DNA of 10,716 nucleotides from Nitrospirota bacterium (GCA_023248365.1 JAHFER010000030.1:1-10716); one strand, 5' to 3'; shown: positions 1 through 6,742, counted from the first letter of the stretch. The notes: generated from the letters alone by a model not told the origin. Numbers and translations are program-made.

Positions 1-40
1 CTTCTTCTGTCCCCTTGTTATTTATCTGTTCTTCAATCAT
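1..40 (-). CDS. Start of a gene downstream of the polysaccharide exporter (partial)
   Basis: An ATG at 40-38 opens a frame that stays open to the window edge and reads MIEEQINNKGTEE (13 codons visible). A good ribosome binding site, GGAG, lies 8 bases upstream. The gene follows the Wza-like exporter on the same strand after about 180 bases. In many exopolysaccharide operons the gene in this place encodes a Wzz-type chain-length determinant, and a short acidic, glutamine-rich start fits such proteins. That identity is inference from position only, because 13 residues carry no domain information. A GGCA-GCA-TGCC mini-hairpin sits just before the ribosome binding site. Confidence 0.45.
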   Translation of the reverse strand, partial: MIEEQINNKGTEE

Positions 41-77
41 TCTCTATTCTCCGGGCATGCTGCCGCCATTCAGACCC

Positions 78-131
78 TTAGTGAGGGCATGTTAATGAAA
101 ATACAGTAGCCTTCTTCATTAAGGTAAACAT
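78..131 (-). CDS. Possible 17-codon leader ORF between exporter and next gene
   Basis: An ATG at 131-129, preceded by the purine-rich GGAGAGGGTGAAA, opens a 17-codon frame reading MFTLMKKATVFSLTCPH and ending in TAA at 80-78. It lies between the exporter stop and the next gene start on the same strand. Nothing but the ribosome binding site supports translation. It may be a small leader peptide or chance. It overlaps the TTAATGAA/TTCATTAA inverted repeat. Confidence 0.15.
   Translation of the reverse strand: MFTLMKKATVFSLTCPH
92..122. repeat. Inverted repeat TTAATGAA/TTCATTAA
   Basis: TTAATGAA at 92-99 is the exact reverse complement of TTCATTAA at 115-122, with 15 bases between. It lies in the gap after the exporter gene. 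The arms are AT-rich with no T-tract after them, so this is not a normal intrinsic terminator. A protein-binding operator or a weak RNA hairpin would both fit; chance is also possible. Confidence 0.3.
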
Positions 132-223
132 TTTCACCCTCTCCTGCTATCTCCCATCTTTACAATTTGGAGAGGATGAATTATATGGAGGTTTTCTTAT
201 CTTTAAAGCGGCGTATTATAGCA

Positions 224-2401
224 TTAAAACGCTACAATTAAAACCCCTGCTGTAACTGCAATCTGATAGAGTATCTGGGTTATATCTTTTATCTCCCTCA
301 TCCATGCAATCTTCTCTATCTTCTCCGGAATTACTATAGTATCACCTGGATCAAGCATCTCCCAACTGCTCAGAATACTTCCGTTCACTCTTTTGCTTAC
401 TGCTGTGCCGTCTATCTTAAGGATATATACCTCACTTTTGTCAGCATCTTTTGTCATACCGCCAGCCTTTGCTATATATGATGCTGCACTCATTTCAGAT
501 TCAAATACAAACGCGGTCTGGTTGTATACAGATCCTATAACCTGAATCTGCTGCGGCTTTTCAGGTATCATCAGGCTGTCACCATTTTCCAGAATAACGT
601 CAGAAGAAGACCCTTTAAATCTGTCAAGACTGTCTAATCTTATGCTGATCCTTCCTTTGGCCTTTGCTGCCCTCATTTTTGCTAACAAAGCCATTTTTTG
701 TTCGGCAACGACCTTTTGCTGTGCTCCCTCTTCTGGTGTGAGGGCAGCTTCAACAGTTCTGGCAGATTGTGATATAAGCTGCTTTTCAAAAATATCTAAG
801 GATTCGTTAATTTGACTTTGCTGTAGTTCTCTCACAGACGCTCTTGTAAATGTAGCGCCTTTGAGAAAAGCCTTATCAGTGTAACCTCCGGCCCTTTTGA
901 TTAGGGATGATAATGTTTCTCCTTTTTCAATCGCATAGTTTCCGGGAAACCGTACTTCACCCATTAGGGAGACCATCTTTCTGCTCTCCCATTCCGGAAG
1001 GTTTTTGACAAACAGGTAGTCATCCTCTTTAAGTAATAAGTTGTGCTCCGGATTTCCCTCTAAGGCCTTTTCAAGATTAATGGAATGCTTTTCTGTTGTG
1101 ACCCCTCCTGATGTAGTAATTGACCTGAAAAGTTCAGCCTCTTTAGTATAGGCATAATATTTAAGACCGCCGGCTAAGTTGAGCAGCTCCTTTATAGTCA
1201 GGCTGGCACTAAAACCATATTCTCCTTCCCTGTATACAGCCCCTGAGACTGTTACAGTTCTTTTATTCTGTATAACCTGAAAGATCTTGATGAGGTCACC
1301 AGGTTGAATCTTAATATCTTCTAATTTTACTTCACCCAGGTTTGATTCCAGAACGACCTGTTGACTGTTATTGATAATACGTTCAATCTGAACCCTTCCC
1401 TTTAGGGCTATATCATTTAATCCGCCTGCCATTTCAACAAGCTCTGAAAGTTGTGTTTCCCCTTTTAGTTCATATATAGCAGGGGTGTTTACATTACCTG
1501 CGATACCTGAAAGCGGGCCTACTGGCGGTATGAATATTACATCCTCAGGCATAAGCCGTATGTCTTTGGACTTGTCTCCTTTAAGAAGAAAATCGTACAT
1601 ATCAAAGTGGACTAATGTTGTTCCATTTCTTTTAACCTGAATATCTCTCATTGTACCGCTTTTATTTGGTCCTCCTGCTGCAAAGAGGGCATTTACAAGT
1701 GTGGAAAGGGAAGACAGTGTAAAACTTCCGGGTTTCTGCGCCCTTCCAACGATGAAGACCCTTAAAGATCTTAAACTTCCGGTACTAATATTTATCTTAA
1801 CTTCCTGAGGATTGAATAAGCGGGCAAACTCCTTTTCAATAGATTCTTTGGCCTCCTTAAAAGTGAGTCCTGAAACATAAAGTATGCCTATTTGCGGCAG
1901 GTTTATCTTTCCATCCTGGTCAATGATGGCAGAATACTCACCGCTTAATTTCCCCCAAATGCTTATCCGTATTTCATCACCGGGTCCGAGGAGATAATCT
2001 GGTCCAACAGGAACTGTGTCCACAGGAGAAAATGTACTGGGAGGTTGTTCAAAGAGGTCATAGCCAAACTGCTTTATATCAATAGGTACGGTTAGCGGGC
2101 TTTTTGATTGTATATATTCTTCAAAACTGGAAGGCCTTTTCTCAGATGTCTTATTGGACGGCTGGTCTGTTTTTGATGTTGAATCCTGTAGTTTTAACTG
2201 TTCTTTTTCGGAAGGCTGCTGCTGTTGTTGTTGTAATATCTCCTTCCCCTTTTTTATCTGCTCAGGTGAATAAGACATAGTCGAAGGTTTCATTATGTCC
2301 TGGGCAAATGCTGCATCTGCAGGAAAAACGCCTCCAAGAAGTAATAAACATAGAATTACTAAATAGTACGACTTTAACGTATTTTGTTTATAGGATTTCA
2401 T
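224..2401 (-). CDS. Wza-like outer-membrane polysaccharide export protein with five SLBB-like segments
   Basis: Predicted 725-residue exporter that would carry capsular or exopolysaccharide across the outer membrane, like Wza of Escherichia coli, which is about half as long. A signal peptide (residues 1-34, hydrophobic core LVILCLLLLGG, likely cleavage after AFA) is followed by a low-complexity region with six glutamines (57-62). The Poly_export domain starts near 132 (YLLGPGDEIRISIWG). Segments with the SLBB pattern V-x-G-x-V-x-x-P/E-G...L-x-x-AGG follow near 213-255, 298-340, 381-425, 476-518 and 618-662. A hydrophobic stretch (710-725) ends the protein. The frame is open back to 2491, but I chose ATG 2401: it puts the signal peptide at the N-terminus, and the longer start would fall on the -35 box of the consensus promoter. 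The Shine-Dalgarno before 2401 is poor. I saw no lipobox, unlike classical Wza. Family assignment is secure; the exported polymer is unknown. Confidence 0.9.
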   Translation of the reverse strand: MKSYKQNTLKSYYLVILCLLLLGGVFPADAAFAQDIMKPSTMSYSPEQIKKGKEILQQQQQQPSEKEQLKLQDSTSKTDQPSNKTSEKRPSSFEEYIQSKSPLTVPIDIKQFGYDLFEQPPSTFSPVDTVPVGPDYLLGPGDEIRISIWGKLSGEYSAIIDQDGKINLPQIGILYVSGLTFKEAKESIEKEFARLFNPQEVKINISTGSLRSLRVFIVGRAQKPGSFTLSSLSTLVNALFAAGGPNKSGTMRDIQVKRNGTTLVHFDMYDFLLKGDKSKDIRLMPEDVIFIPPVGPLSGIAGNVNTPAIYELKGETQLSELVEMAGGLNDIALKGRVQIERIINNSQQVVLESNLGEVKLEDIKIQPGDLIKIFQVIQNKRTVTVSGAVYREGEYGFSASLTIKELLNLAGGLKYYAYTKEAELFRSITTSGGVTTEKHSINLEKALEGNPEHNLLLKEDDYLFVKNLPEWESRKMVSLMGEVRFPGNYAIEKGETLSSLIKRAGGYTDKAFLKGATFTRASVRELQQSQINESLDIFEKQLISQSARTVEAALTPEEGAQQKVVAEQKMALLAKMRAAKAKGRISIRLDSLDRFKGSSSDVILENGDSLMIPEKPQQIQVIGSVYNQTAFVFESEMSAASYIAKAGGMTKDADKSEVYILKIDGTAVSKRVNGSILSSWEMLDPGDTIVIPEKIEKIAWMREIKDITQILYQIAVTAGVLIVAF

Positions 2402-2447
2402 TAATAAAAATAAAGATATTTCTGTAAATAAACCTGGTATGTTTGCA

Positions 2448-2491
2448 TTGACAACGAAAGGCATTATAGGCGATAGGCAGGTTGTTGTCAA
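2448..2491. repeat. Inverted repeat TTGACAAC/GTTGTCAA in the divergent promoter region
   Basis: TTGACAAC at 2448-2455 is the exact reverse complement of GTTGTCAA at 2484-2491, with 28 bases between. The right arm is also the shared -35 region of both divergent promoters, and the arms bracket the -10 box of the exporter promoter. The arrangement fits an operator for a regulator acting on both genes. Part of the symmetry may simply reflect TTGACA-like promoter boxes. Confidence 0.45.
2463..2491 (-). promoter_or_regulatory. Consensus sigma-70 promoter of the polysaccharide export gene
   Basis: On the minus strand, TTGACA (2491-2486), a 17-base spacer and TATAAT (2468-2463) match the sigma-70 consensus at all 12 box positions. 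Transcription would start near 2456, giving a leader of about 55 bases before ATG 2401. This rules against translation starting at 2491. Confidence 0.8.
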
Positions 2492-2513
2492 GGATGTGTA
2501 TCTATGCTATAAG
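2485..2513 (+). promoter_or_regulatory. Promoter of gmhA, overlapping the divergent promoter
   Basis: TTGTCA (2485-2490), a 17-base spacer and TATAAG (2508-2513) form a good sigma-70 promoter pointing at gmhA. Its -35 box lies on the same bases as the -35 box of the opposed exporter promoter. A start seven bases after the -10 box would fall on the A of the gmhA ATG at 2520, so the transcript may be leaderless. Confidence 0.55.
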
Positions 2514-2519
2514 TGTATC

Positions 2520-3182
2520 ATGACTGAATTTAAATTCTGGAAAGAAAGATTAAGTGAACACATAAAGCTTATTACCCTGATTGAAAGTGATAATAAGATT
2601 CTATCAAGGATAGAAGAGGCTGCAAAGCTAATATTAAAGGCTTTTCAGGATGGCAAGCAACTTTTGATTTGCGGTAACGGGGGCAGCGCCTCAGATTCCC
2701 AGCATATAGCAACAGAGTTTGTAAGCAGATTCTTTATAGATAGAAAGGCGCTGAATGCTGAGGCATTGACAGTAAATACATCTTCTCTTACCGCAATTGG
2801 AAATGATTATAGTTTCGACAAGGTCTTTTCAAGACAGGTGGAGGCAAAAGGGGAAAGGGGAGATGTGCTTATCGGTATTTCTACAAGCGGCAATTCTAAG
2901 AATGTTATTGAGGCAATTAATGTTGCAAAAGAAATGGGTATTATAACTATAGGACTAACCGGCAATAATAAGGACACAATGATTTATAAGGTATCTGACT
3001 GCTGTATTGGTGTTCCCTCAGATGTAACTCCAAGGATTCAGGAGGCCCATATCCTTATTGGTCATATGATTTGCGATTTTGTTGAATATGAGTTGTTTGG
3101 GAAAACTGGGTGGCCTCGTAATAAAGCCATGGAAGCGGACGGCTTCGTAAAAAGCTCCAGGTGCAAGGCGCGCAAATCCTGA
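2520..3182 (+). CDS. gmhA: Phosphoheptose isomerase, C-terminus extended by a repeat
   Basis: SIS-domain sugar isomerase converting sedoheptulose 7-phosphate to glycero-manno-heptose 7-phosphate, the first step toward ADP- or GDP-heptose for LPS core or surface glycans; cytosolic. The 220-residue product shows CGNGGSASDSQHIATEF (51-67), the phosphate loop STSGNS (121-126) and TPRIQEAH (170-177/178). E66, Q174 and H178 match the family's catalytic glutamate, glutamine and histidine by motif. I chose ATG 2520: the longer frame from 2439 adds 27 atypical residues through the promoter. No Shine-Dalgarno precedes 2520, in line with a leaderless message. Residues 207-220 (DGFVKSSRCKARKS) and the stop are encoded by the inverted-end repeat, so the original C-terminus has probably been replaced; the catalytic core is intact. 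It is divergent from the exporter gene, which suggests a shared role in surface polysaccharide. DiaA-like SIS proteins are related, but the motifs favour GmhA. Confidence 0.88.
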   Translation: MTEFKFWKERLSEHIKLITLIESDNKILSRIEEAAKLILKAFQDGKQLLICGNGGSASDSQHIATEFVSRFFIDRKALNAEALTVNTSSLTAIGNDYSFDKVFSRQVEAKGERGDVLIGISTSGNSKNVIEAINVAKEMGIITIGLTGNNKDTMIYKVSDCCIGVPSDVTPRIQEAHILIGHMICDFVEYELFGKTGWPRNKAMEADGFVKSSRCKARKS

Positions 3183-3295
3183 GGAATGAGGCGTACTTTG
3201 TTGGTACGTCGAATGACGAAGGATGCAGCGCAACGCCGCACGACCCATTGCATTTACTTCGTAGCAATGGGTACCCCGCTTTTTACGAAGCCGTC
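3138..3295. repeat. Dispersed MITE-like repeat with perfect 18-bp inverted ends
   Basis: GACGGCTTCGTAAAAAGC (3138-3155) and GCTTTTTACGAAGCCGTC (3278-3295) are exact reverse complements bounding a 158-bp element. The inside holds smaller hairpins: CGTAC/GTACG (3192-3196, 3204-3208) and ACCCATTGC/GCAATGGGT (3243-3251, 3264-3272). No ORF in it looks real and no transposase is present. From memory, elements with this end sequence recur between genes in Desulfobacterota and Nitrospirota genomes; I could not search for copies. It fills the gap between convergent gmhA and nikO, supplies the gmhA stop codon and ends 5 bases from the nikO stop. It could act as a two-way terminator. I see no clear target-site duplication. 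Confidence 0.8.
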
Positions 3296-3300
3296 AAGAC

Positions 3301-4404
3301 TTAATGCGTATGAAACCCATCCCCGTGGGAATGGCCGCCGCCGAACAGTTTACGCTTTAGTCTTACCCCCTTTCCCTGAGGGGCTTCTTTCTCCTTTTTG
3401 GCCTCCTGTTCATGTGCCGCTTCATGTGAATGAGGAACTATAACGTCCGGATGTTCCGGTGAATGCTCAGGGTGCTTTAATTCATGTATGTGAGTTTCAG
3501 GTACAGTTTCTTCATGAAGGTGCTCATGACCATGTTCATGGGCATGTAAGTGTACATGCTTATGCTGATCCGGGCCGTGTATATGAAGATGGGCATGCAG
3601 GAAATTCTTGATAATATCACGATGCTCCTCATCCATAGTTGCAGAGGAAAGCATATCGTGGAGTAATTCGTGGGTCTGAAGCGCCAGCGGCAGTTCAAGG
3701 CTGTTTGCCTCAAGTAATGTACGGTCATAAAGTATTTCTGACGCCAGTCCGTCTGCAACAATTTTGCCGTCCGTCAATACGATACAGCGGTGACACACTT
3801 CAAGGGCTATATCAAGATCATGAGTACACATGAGAATGGTTTTATCTGATGTCCTGAGCCATTCAATTAATCTCCTGCGGCTCAAGGGGTCCATGTTTGT
3901 GGATGGTTCATCAAAGACAAGTATCTCAGGCTGGTATGATAAAACAGTGGCCAGTGCAAGACGCTTTCTTTCACCAAATGAGAGGTGGAATGAGGGGCGA
4001 TCTTCCCGGCCTGTTAATCCTACCATCTCAAGCGCCTCTTTAACGCGATGATTAATCTCATCTTTAGATAACCCCAGATTAAGCGGGCCAAAGGCCACGT
4101 CATCAAACACAGTAGGGCAAAAAAGCTGATCATCAGGGTCCTGAAATACTATCCCAACCTTTCTTCGTACCTCTATAAGGTTTTCTTTTTTAATTTCCAG
4201 GCCGTCAATTACAACTGTTCCTTCACTCGCAAGAAGAACTCCGTTCAATAAGCTCATAAAGGTAGACTTTCCTGCCCCGTTAGGGCCTATCAAAGCAACC
4301 TTCTCACCATGTCCAATAGTGCAGGAGAGCCCTTTTATTACATCATGCCCATCCGGATATGTAAAAAATACATTATTGACTTCAATAGAATTTGGTTTCG
4401 CCAT
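3301..4404 (-). CDS. nikO: ECF nickel/cobalt transporter ATPase with histidine-rich tail
   Basis: ATP-binding subunit (NikO/CbiO, EcfA type) energising metal uptake through NikQ and NikM at the inner membrane. The ABC domain fills residues 1-240: Walker A GPNGAGKST (40-48), Q-loop QDPDDQ (88-93), signature LSFGE (141-145), Walker B ILVFDEP (161-167), D-loop and H-loop THD (194-196). The signature has Phe where LSGGQ/E has the first Gly; all other ATPase residues are present. Residues 270-367 are a tail with 25 histidines in 98 residues, mostly H-x-H, ending HTH; family members are usually about 100 residues shorter. The tail suggests nickel or cobalt buffering or sensing, which is inference. 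ATG 4404 has a GGGAGAG ribosome binding site. It is the last gene of the operon, 83 bases after nikQ. Pipelines may call it cbiO; nickel is preferred because NikK and NikL are present and CbiN is absent. Confidence 0.9.
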   Translation of the reverse strand: MAKPNSIEVNNVFFTYPDGHDVIKGLSCTIGHGEKVALIGPNGAGKSTFMSLLNGVLLASEGTVVIDGLEIKKENLIEVRRKVGIVFQDPDDQLFCPTVFDDVAFGPLNLGLSKDEINHRVKEALEMVGLTGREDRPSFHLSFGERKRLALATVLSYQPEILVFDEPSTNMDPLSRRRLIEWLRTSDKTILMCTHDLDIALEVCHRCIVLTDGKIVADGLASEILYDRTLLEANSLELPLALQTHELLHDMLSSATMDEEHRDIIKNFLHAHLHIHGPDQHKHVHLHAHEHGHEHLHEETVPETHIHELKHPEHSPEHPDVIVPHSHEAAHEQEAKKEKEAPQGKGVRLKRKLFGGGHSHGDGFHTH

Positions 4405-4453
4405 CCAACTCTCCCTTACCTGATTATTTTTCTAACCCCTGATTCCTGACTGC

Positions 4454-4474
4454 GGGAGGGGACAAGACCCTCCC
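4454..4474. repeat. GC-rich hairpin between nikQ and nikO
   Basis: GGGAGGG (4454-4460) and CCCTCCC (4468-4474) form a perfect 7-bp stem with a 7-base loop in the gap between nikQ and nikO. No T-tract follows on the minus strand, so it is not a canonical terminator. It may stabilise the upstream mRNA or lower nikO expression. The wording GTAGGGGAGGGTCTTG also resembles short dispersed repeats I recall from related genomes. Confidence 0.5.
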
Positions 4475-4487
4475 CTACATTATATAA

Positions 4488-5276
4488 TCAATACCATCCA
4501 AATACGGCCTGTCTAAAAATCCCCAGCAATTCACTGGCAAGAAGCGCTATAATTACACCCAGCACCAGAGCGGCCTTTAGAAAATCTTTCCACCCGGCGC
4601 TGAATTCCACCATTGTGTGAAACTCACCCTGGTATCCTTTGGATAGCATAGCCTTATAAACCCGAGTTGTCCGTTCAAAGCTTCGAACCAGTAAAGTCCC
4701 GACAAAGTTTCCCATAACATAAAGGGTGTTTAAATTTGTCTTCATAACAAAGCCGCGGCAGCGCATGGCCGTATCCATTCGTTTCATCTCTTCGACAAAA
4801 ACAAAGATGTAACGGTAGGTAAATAAAAGCATCTGCACTATTACCTTTGGACATTTCAAATGTTGTAAGGCAATCATTGAAACGTCAAAACGGGCAGAAC
4901 CAAATATAGCATAAGTTGTCATTACAATTGCAATAGCCTTCACAAATATAAGTGTTGCCAGACGCAGGCCCTCCCAGGCAAAAGGAAGTTTCCATATGTA
5001 AAATGCAGCTTCTCCCGGATAGGAAAAAGGCATTATGATAAAAAAGGGGGCAAGAAAGACTGCAACCCATTTCAGGCCATTATAAATGAAATGAAATGGC
5101 AGGTCGGTAATTTTGATAAAAATCATAGCCATTATAAGCGCAATAGCTACCAGGGGAAGGGCCTTTAGTACTGCCACTCCAAACATAAATATCCCAAGAG
5201 AAAGTATCTTGACTCTCGGATCCCATCTGTGAATAGATGTCTCTAAATGTGCAAAGCGGTCTATATCAAGGGGCAT
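4488..5276 (-). CDS. nikQ: ECF nickel/cobalt transporter transmembrane subunit
   Basis: NikQ/CbiQ (EcfT) family inner-membrane protein that links the ATPase NikO to the substrate component NikM. The 262-residue product has hydrophobic segments near 22-52, 62-85, 104-125, 145-162 and 232-255. The two short coupling motifs of EcfT proteins that contact the ATPases are visible: AMRCRGF (170-176) and AMLSKGY (209-215). The frame is open to 5306, but I chose ATG 5276, which follows AGGAAAA and gives a start MPLDIDRF; it overlaps the nikM end by 11 bases, indicating translational coupling. Length is normal for the family. The metal cannot be read from this subunit. Confidence 0.9.
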   Translation of the reverse strand: MPLDIDRFAHLETSIHRWDPRVKILSLGIFMFGVAVLKALPLVAIALIMAMIFIKITDLPFHFIYNGLKWVAVFLAPFFIIMPFSYPGEAAFYIWKLPFAWEGLRLATLIFVKAIAIVMTTYAIFGSARFDVSMIALQHLKCPKVIVQMLLFTYRYIFVFVEEMKRMDTAMRCRGFVMKTNLNTLYVMGNFVGTLLVRSFERTTRVYKAMLSKGYQGEFHTMVEFSAGWKDFLKAALVLGVIIALLASELLGIFRQAVFGWY

Positions 5277-5898
5277 TGCGTTTTCCTGTTTGAATTTGAC
5301 CTGCAAGTATCTCAGGCTTTACCTTTGCAAGAAAACCTGCACAGGCGCCGACCACTATTCCCTCGATTATCATGATAGGGACATGGGCTAAAAGTGCATA
5401 GCCGGCAGTTGCCTTAAATTCCTCTCCGGTTGTTACAAGGGCAAGGGCAAGGACAATGCCTGATGAGACAACACTCAAAGTAGCGGCAATACCGCCAAAT
5501 ATAGGTTCCCGCTTTGGACCTGAAGGAAAACGGTGGCGTAACTGCCAGATAAAATATGCTACCAAACCTCCTCCTCCTAACATAATACTGTTAACTCCAA
5601 TCACTGTAACCCCTCCGTGGCCGAAGAGCAATGCCTGAAGCGCTACAGCGAGCATTATAGCAGGGAAACTCCTTAGCCCCAGCGTAATACCCACAAGGCC
5701 GTTGAGGATAAGATGAACACTGGTAACACCAAGAGGTATATGAATCAGAGATGCCACAAAAAAAGCGGCAGTAATAACAGATATCTTTGGGATCTCTTCC
5801 ATATCCATCTTTCTAAGAGTTACACCGGCTAAAATTGCGGTTCCAACAAATCCCGCGGTAAGAACAGGAGCAGACAGAATTCCATCAGAGATGTGCAT
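5266..5898 (-). CDS. nikM: ECF nickel/cobalt transporter substrate-binding membrane subunit
   Basis: NikM/CbiM family integral membrane protein that binds the metal ion. The 210-residue product begins MHISDGIL. In characterised NikM/CbiM proteins the N-terminal amine, the His2 backbone and side chain and a further His build the square-planar metal site. Here His2, His53 (ASLIHIPLG), His62 (TSVHLILNG) and His94 (LLFGHGG) are all in the expected conserved segments. Five to six further hydrophobic helices follow. GGAGG lies 9 bases upstream of ATG 5898, and the start is fixed by the invariant MHI. It begins 17 bases after nikL and overlaps nikQ, so nikLMQ are clearly co-transcribed. No C-terminal CbiN-like fusion is present. 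Nickel is preferred over cobalt because NikL and NikK accompany it. Confidence 0.92.
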   Translation of the reverse strand: MHISDGILSAPVLTAGFVGTAILAGVTLRKMDMEEIPKISVITAAFFVASLIHIPLGVTSVHLILNGLVGITLGLRSFPAIMLAVALQALLFGHGGVTVIGVNSIMLGGGGLVAYFIWQLRHRFPSGPKREPIFGGIAATLSVVSSGIVLALALVTTGEEFKATAGYALLAHVPIMIIEGIVVGACAGFLAKVKPEILAGQIQTGKRNAP

Positions 5899-5915
5899 TT
5901 TATATAGCCTCCATA

Positions 5916-6545
5916 TTACTTATTTTTTCTTGATTGAAAATAAAGTACGATCCCAAGTATCCCAAAAATATAACCAATGCCTCCGATGATCTCAGAGAAA
6001 AATACATGTTGTTTACAATCGTAAAAACTTCGCATGAGCGGGGTAACGCCCTTTTCTACCCCTTTTTCAACTGCAAGCTGAAGTTCTGCAGAATCAGCCT
6101 GAGTAGCTGCGGATGCCTGGCCGGAGACTTTTTTTTCCTTATCAATTTTATTTGAGCTTGCCTTTTTATCAGGGTTGCTTCCCGCCTTATCGGCAAGTTC
6201 ATTCCCTGGCAATACATATTCTGTTTTATGACCAAGACTTGCATTAAGGGCTATTTTAAGATCTGTTTTTACCGGACTCTTAAAGGAAAATTTACCTGCA
6301 TCATCGGTCTTGCCTTTCAGCAGTTCTTTACCTGAATTATTGTCTATGACAATAACCTCGCTGTTCACTGTCTTTGTGCCGTCCGGGAAATATCCCTCGA
6401 TGACGACCTTATCCCCTTCAACATGCACAAACATCTGCACTTTATGGGCGTAAGCATCTTTCCCTGATAAAAAGACAGTGAGAAGTAAGAAGTAAGGAGT
6501 AAGAAGTAAGAAAAACCTTAAATTATTTCTTGTTGATTTTATCAT
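5916..6545 (-). CDS. nikL: NikL-type periplasmic/membrane-anchored accessory protein of the nickel transporter
   Basis: Accessory subunit of NikKMLQO-type transporters, of unknown exact role, possibly delivering or shielding metal at NikM. The 209-residue product has a signal peptide (1-33, FFLLLTPYFLLLTVFL core, cleavage AYA|H34) and a beta-rich domain (34-110) of the carboxypeptidase-regulatory kind (VIEGYFPDGTKTVNSEV, TDDAGKFSF). A charged Lys/Ala/Ser linker (115-150) follows, then a single membrane helix (184-203) and a short basic tail. The mature chain starts with His34; Cys177 and His180 lie just before the helix. GGAGAG stands 8 bases upstream of ATG 6545. The codons for the hydrophobic core are five 7-bp tandem repeats. 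The gene has its own promoter and leader hairpin, and nikM follows after 17 bases. Family recognition rests on context and layout rather than a strict motif. Confidence 0.75.
   Translation of the reverse strand: MIKSTRNNLRFFLLLTPYFLLLTVFLSGKDAYAHKVQMFVHVEGDKVVIEGYFPDGTKTVNSEVIVIDNNSGKELLKGKTDDAGKFSFKSPVKTDLKIALNASLGHKTEYVLPGNELADKAGSNPDKKASSNKIDKEKKVSGQASAATQADSAELQLAVEKGVEKGVTPLMRSFYDCKQHVFFSEIIGGIGYIFGILGIVLYFQSRKNK
6478..6512. repeat. Five 7-bp tandem repeats inside the nikL signal sequence
   Basis: On the plus strand the units read GTGAGAA, GTAAGAA, GTAAGGA, GTAAGAA, GTAAGAA: three identical and two with one change. They encode most of the hydrophobic core of the NikL signal peptide; three units make seven codons, giving a 7-residue periodicity (FLLLTPY, FLLLTVF). 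Gain or loss of one unit would shift the reading frame, so this could act as a slippage switch. Confidence 0.85.
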
Positions 6546-6565
6546 TGTTATATCTCTCCGGGTCT

Positions 6566-6623
6566 AAAAAATAAAAAGGCCATATAGGCCCCTCTTTAAC
6601 AAGGGTATCAGGCCTACATGGCC
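6566..6623 (-). terminator. Intrinsic terminator hairpin in the nikL leader
   Basis: Reading on the minus strand, GGCCATGTAGGCC (6623-6611) pairs with GGCCTATATGGCC (6590-6578) at 12 of 13 positions, with a 20-base loop, and is followed at once by TTTTT, A, TTTTTT. It ends about 20 bases before the nikL start. It would terminate transcripts from porin-nikK and also act as an attenuator for the nikL promoter. Its sequence resembles the two terminators before the porin gene. Confidence 0.8.
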
Positions 6624-6706
6624 ATAATTCATTAATGATGAACTTCTTTTCTTAACTTCTGCATCCTCTTCATGAGGAGTGTTATCAAGTATAATATATA
6701 GCAAAA

Positions 6707-6735
6707 ACTATACCCGACAACTTTGTTAAAGTCAA
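6707..6735 (-). promoter_or_regulatory. Sigma-70 promoter for nikLMQO
   Basis: TTGACT (6735-6730), a 17-base spacer and TATAGT (6712-6707) form a strong promoter just after the nikK stop. Transcription would begin near 6700, leaving a leader of about 155 bases that includes a small TCCTC/GAGGA hairpin and the terminator before nikL. The -10 region also contains the symmetric ATAGTTTTTGCTAT, a possible operator half. Confidence 0.65.
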
Positions 6736-6742
6736 TAGACGC

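Noticed and set aside
2402..2491. Longer start of the polysaccharide export gene at 2491
   Set aside because: It adds 30 residues before the signal peptide and its ATG lies on the -35 box of the gene's own consensus promoter.
2439..2519. Longer start of gmhA at 2439
   Set aside because: The extra 27 residues run through both promoters and the operator-like repeat and do not look like a GmhA N-terminus.
3186..3443. Plus-strand ORF of 85 codons across the repeat and the nikO end
   Set aside because: It starts inside the repeat, runs antisense to the nikO histidine tail and shows no protein features.
5277..5306. Longer start of nikQ at 5306
   Set aside because: It would overlap nikM by 41 bases; ATG 5276 has a better ribosome binding site and gives a normal start.
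6660..6742. NikR operator before nikL
   Set aside because: Short symmetric pieces such as ATAG/CTAT and GTGTTA are present, but I could not find two half-sites with the spacing expected for NikR.
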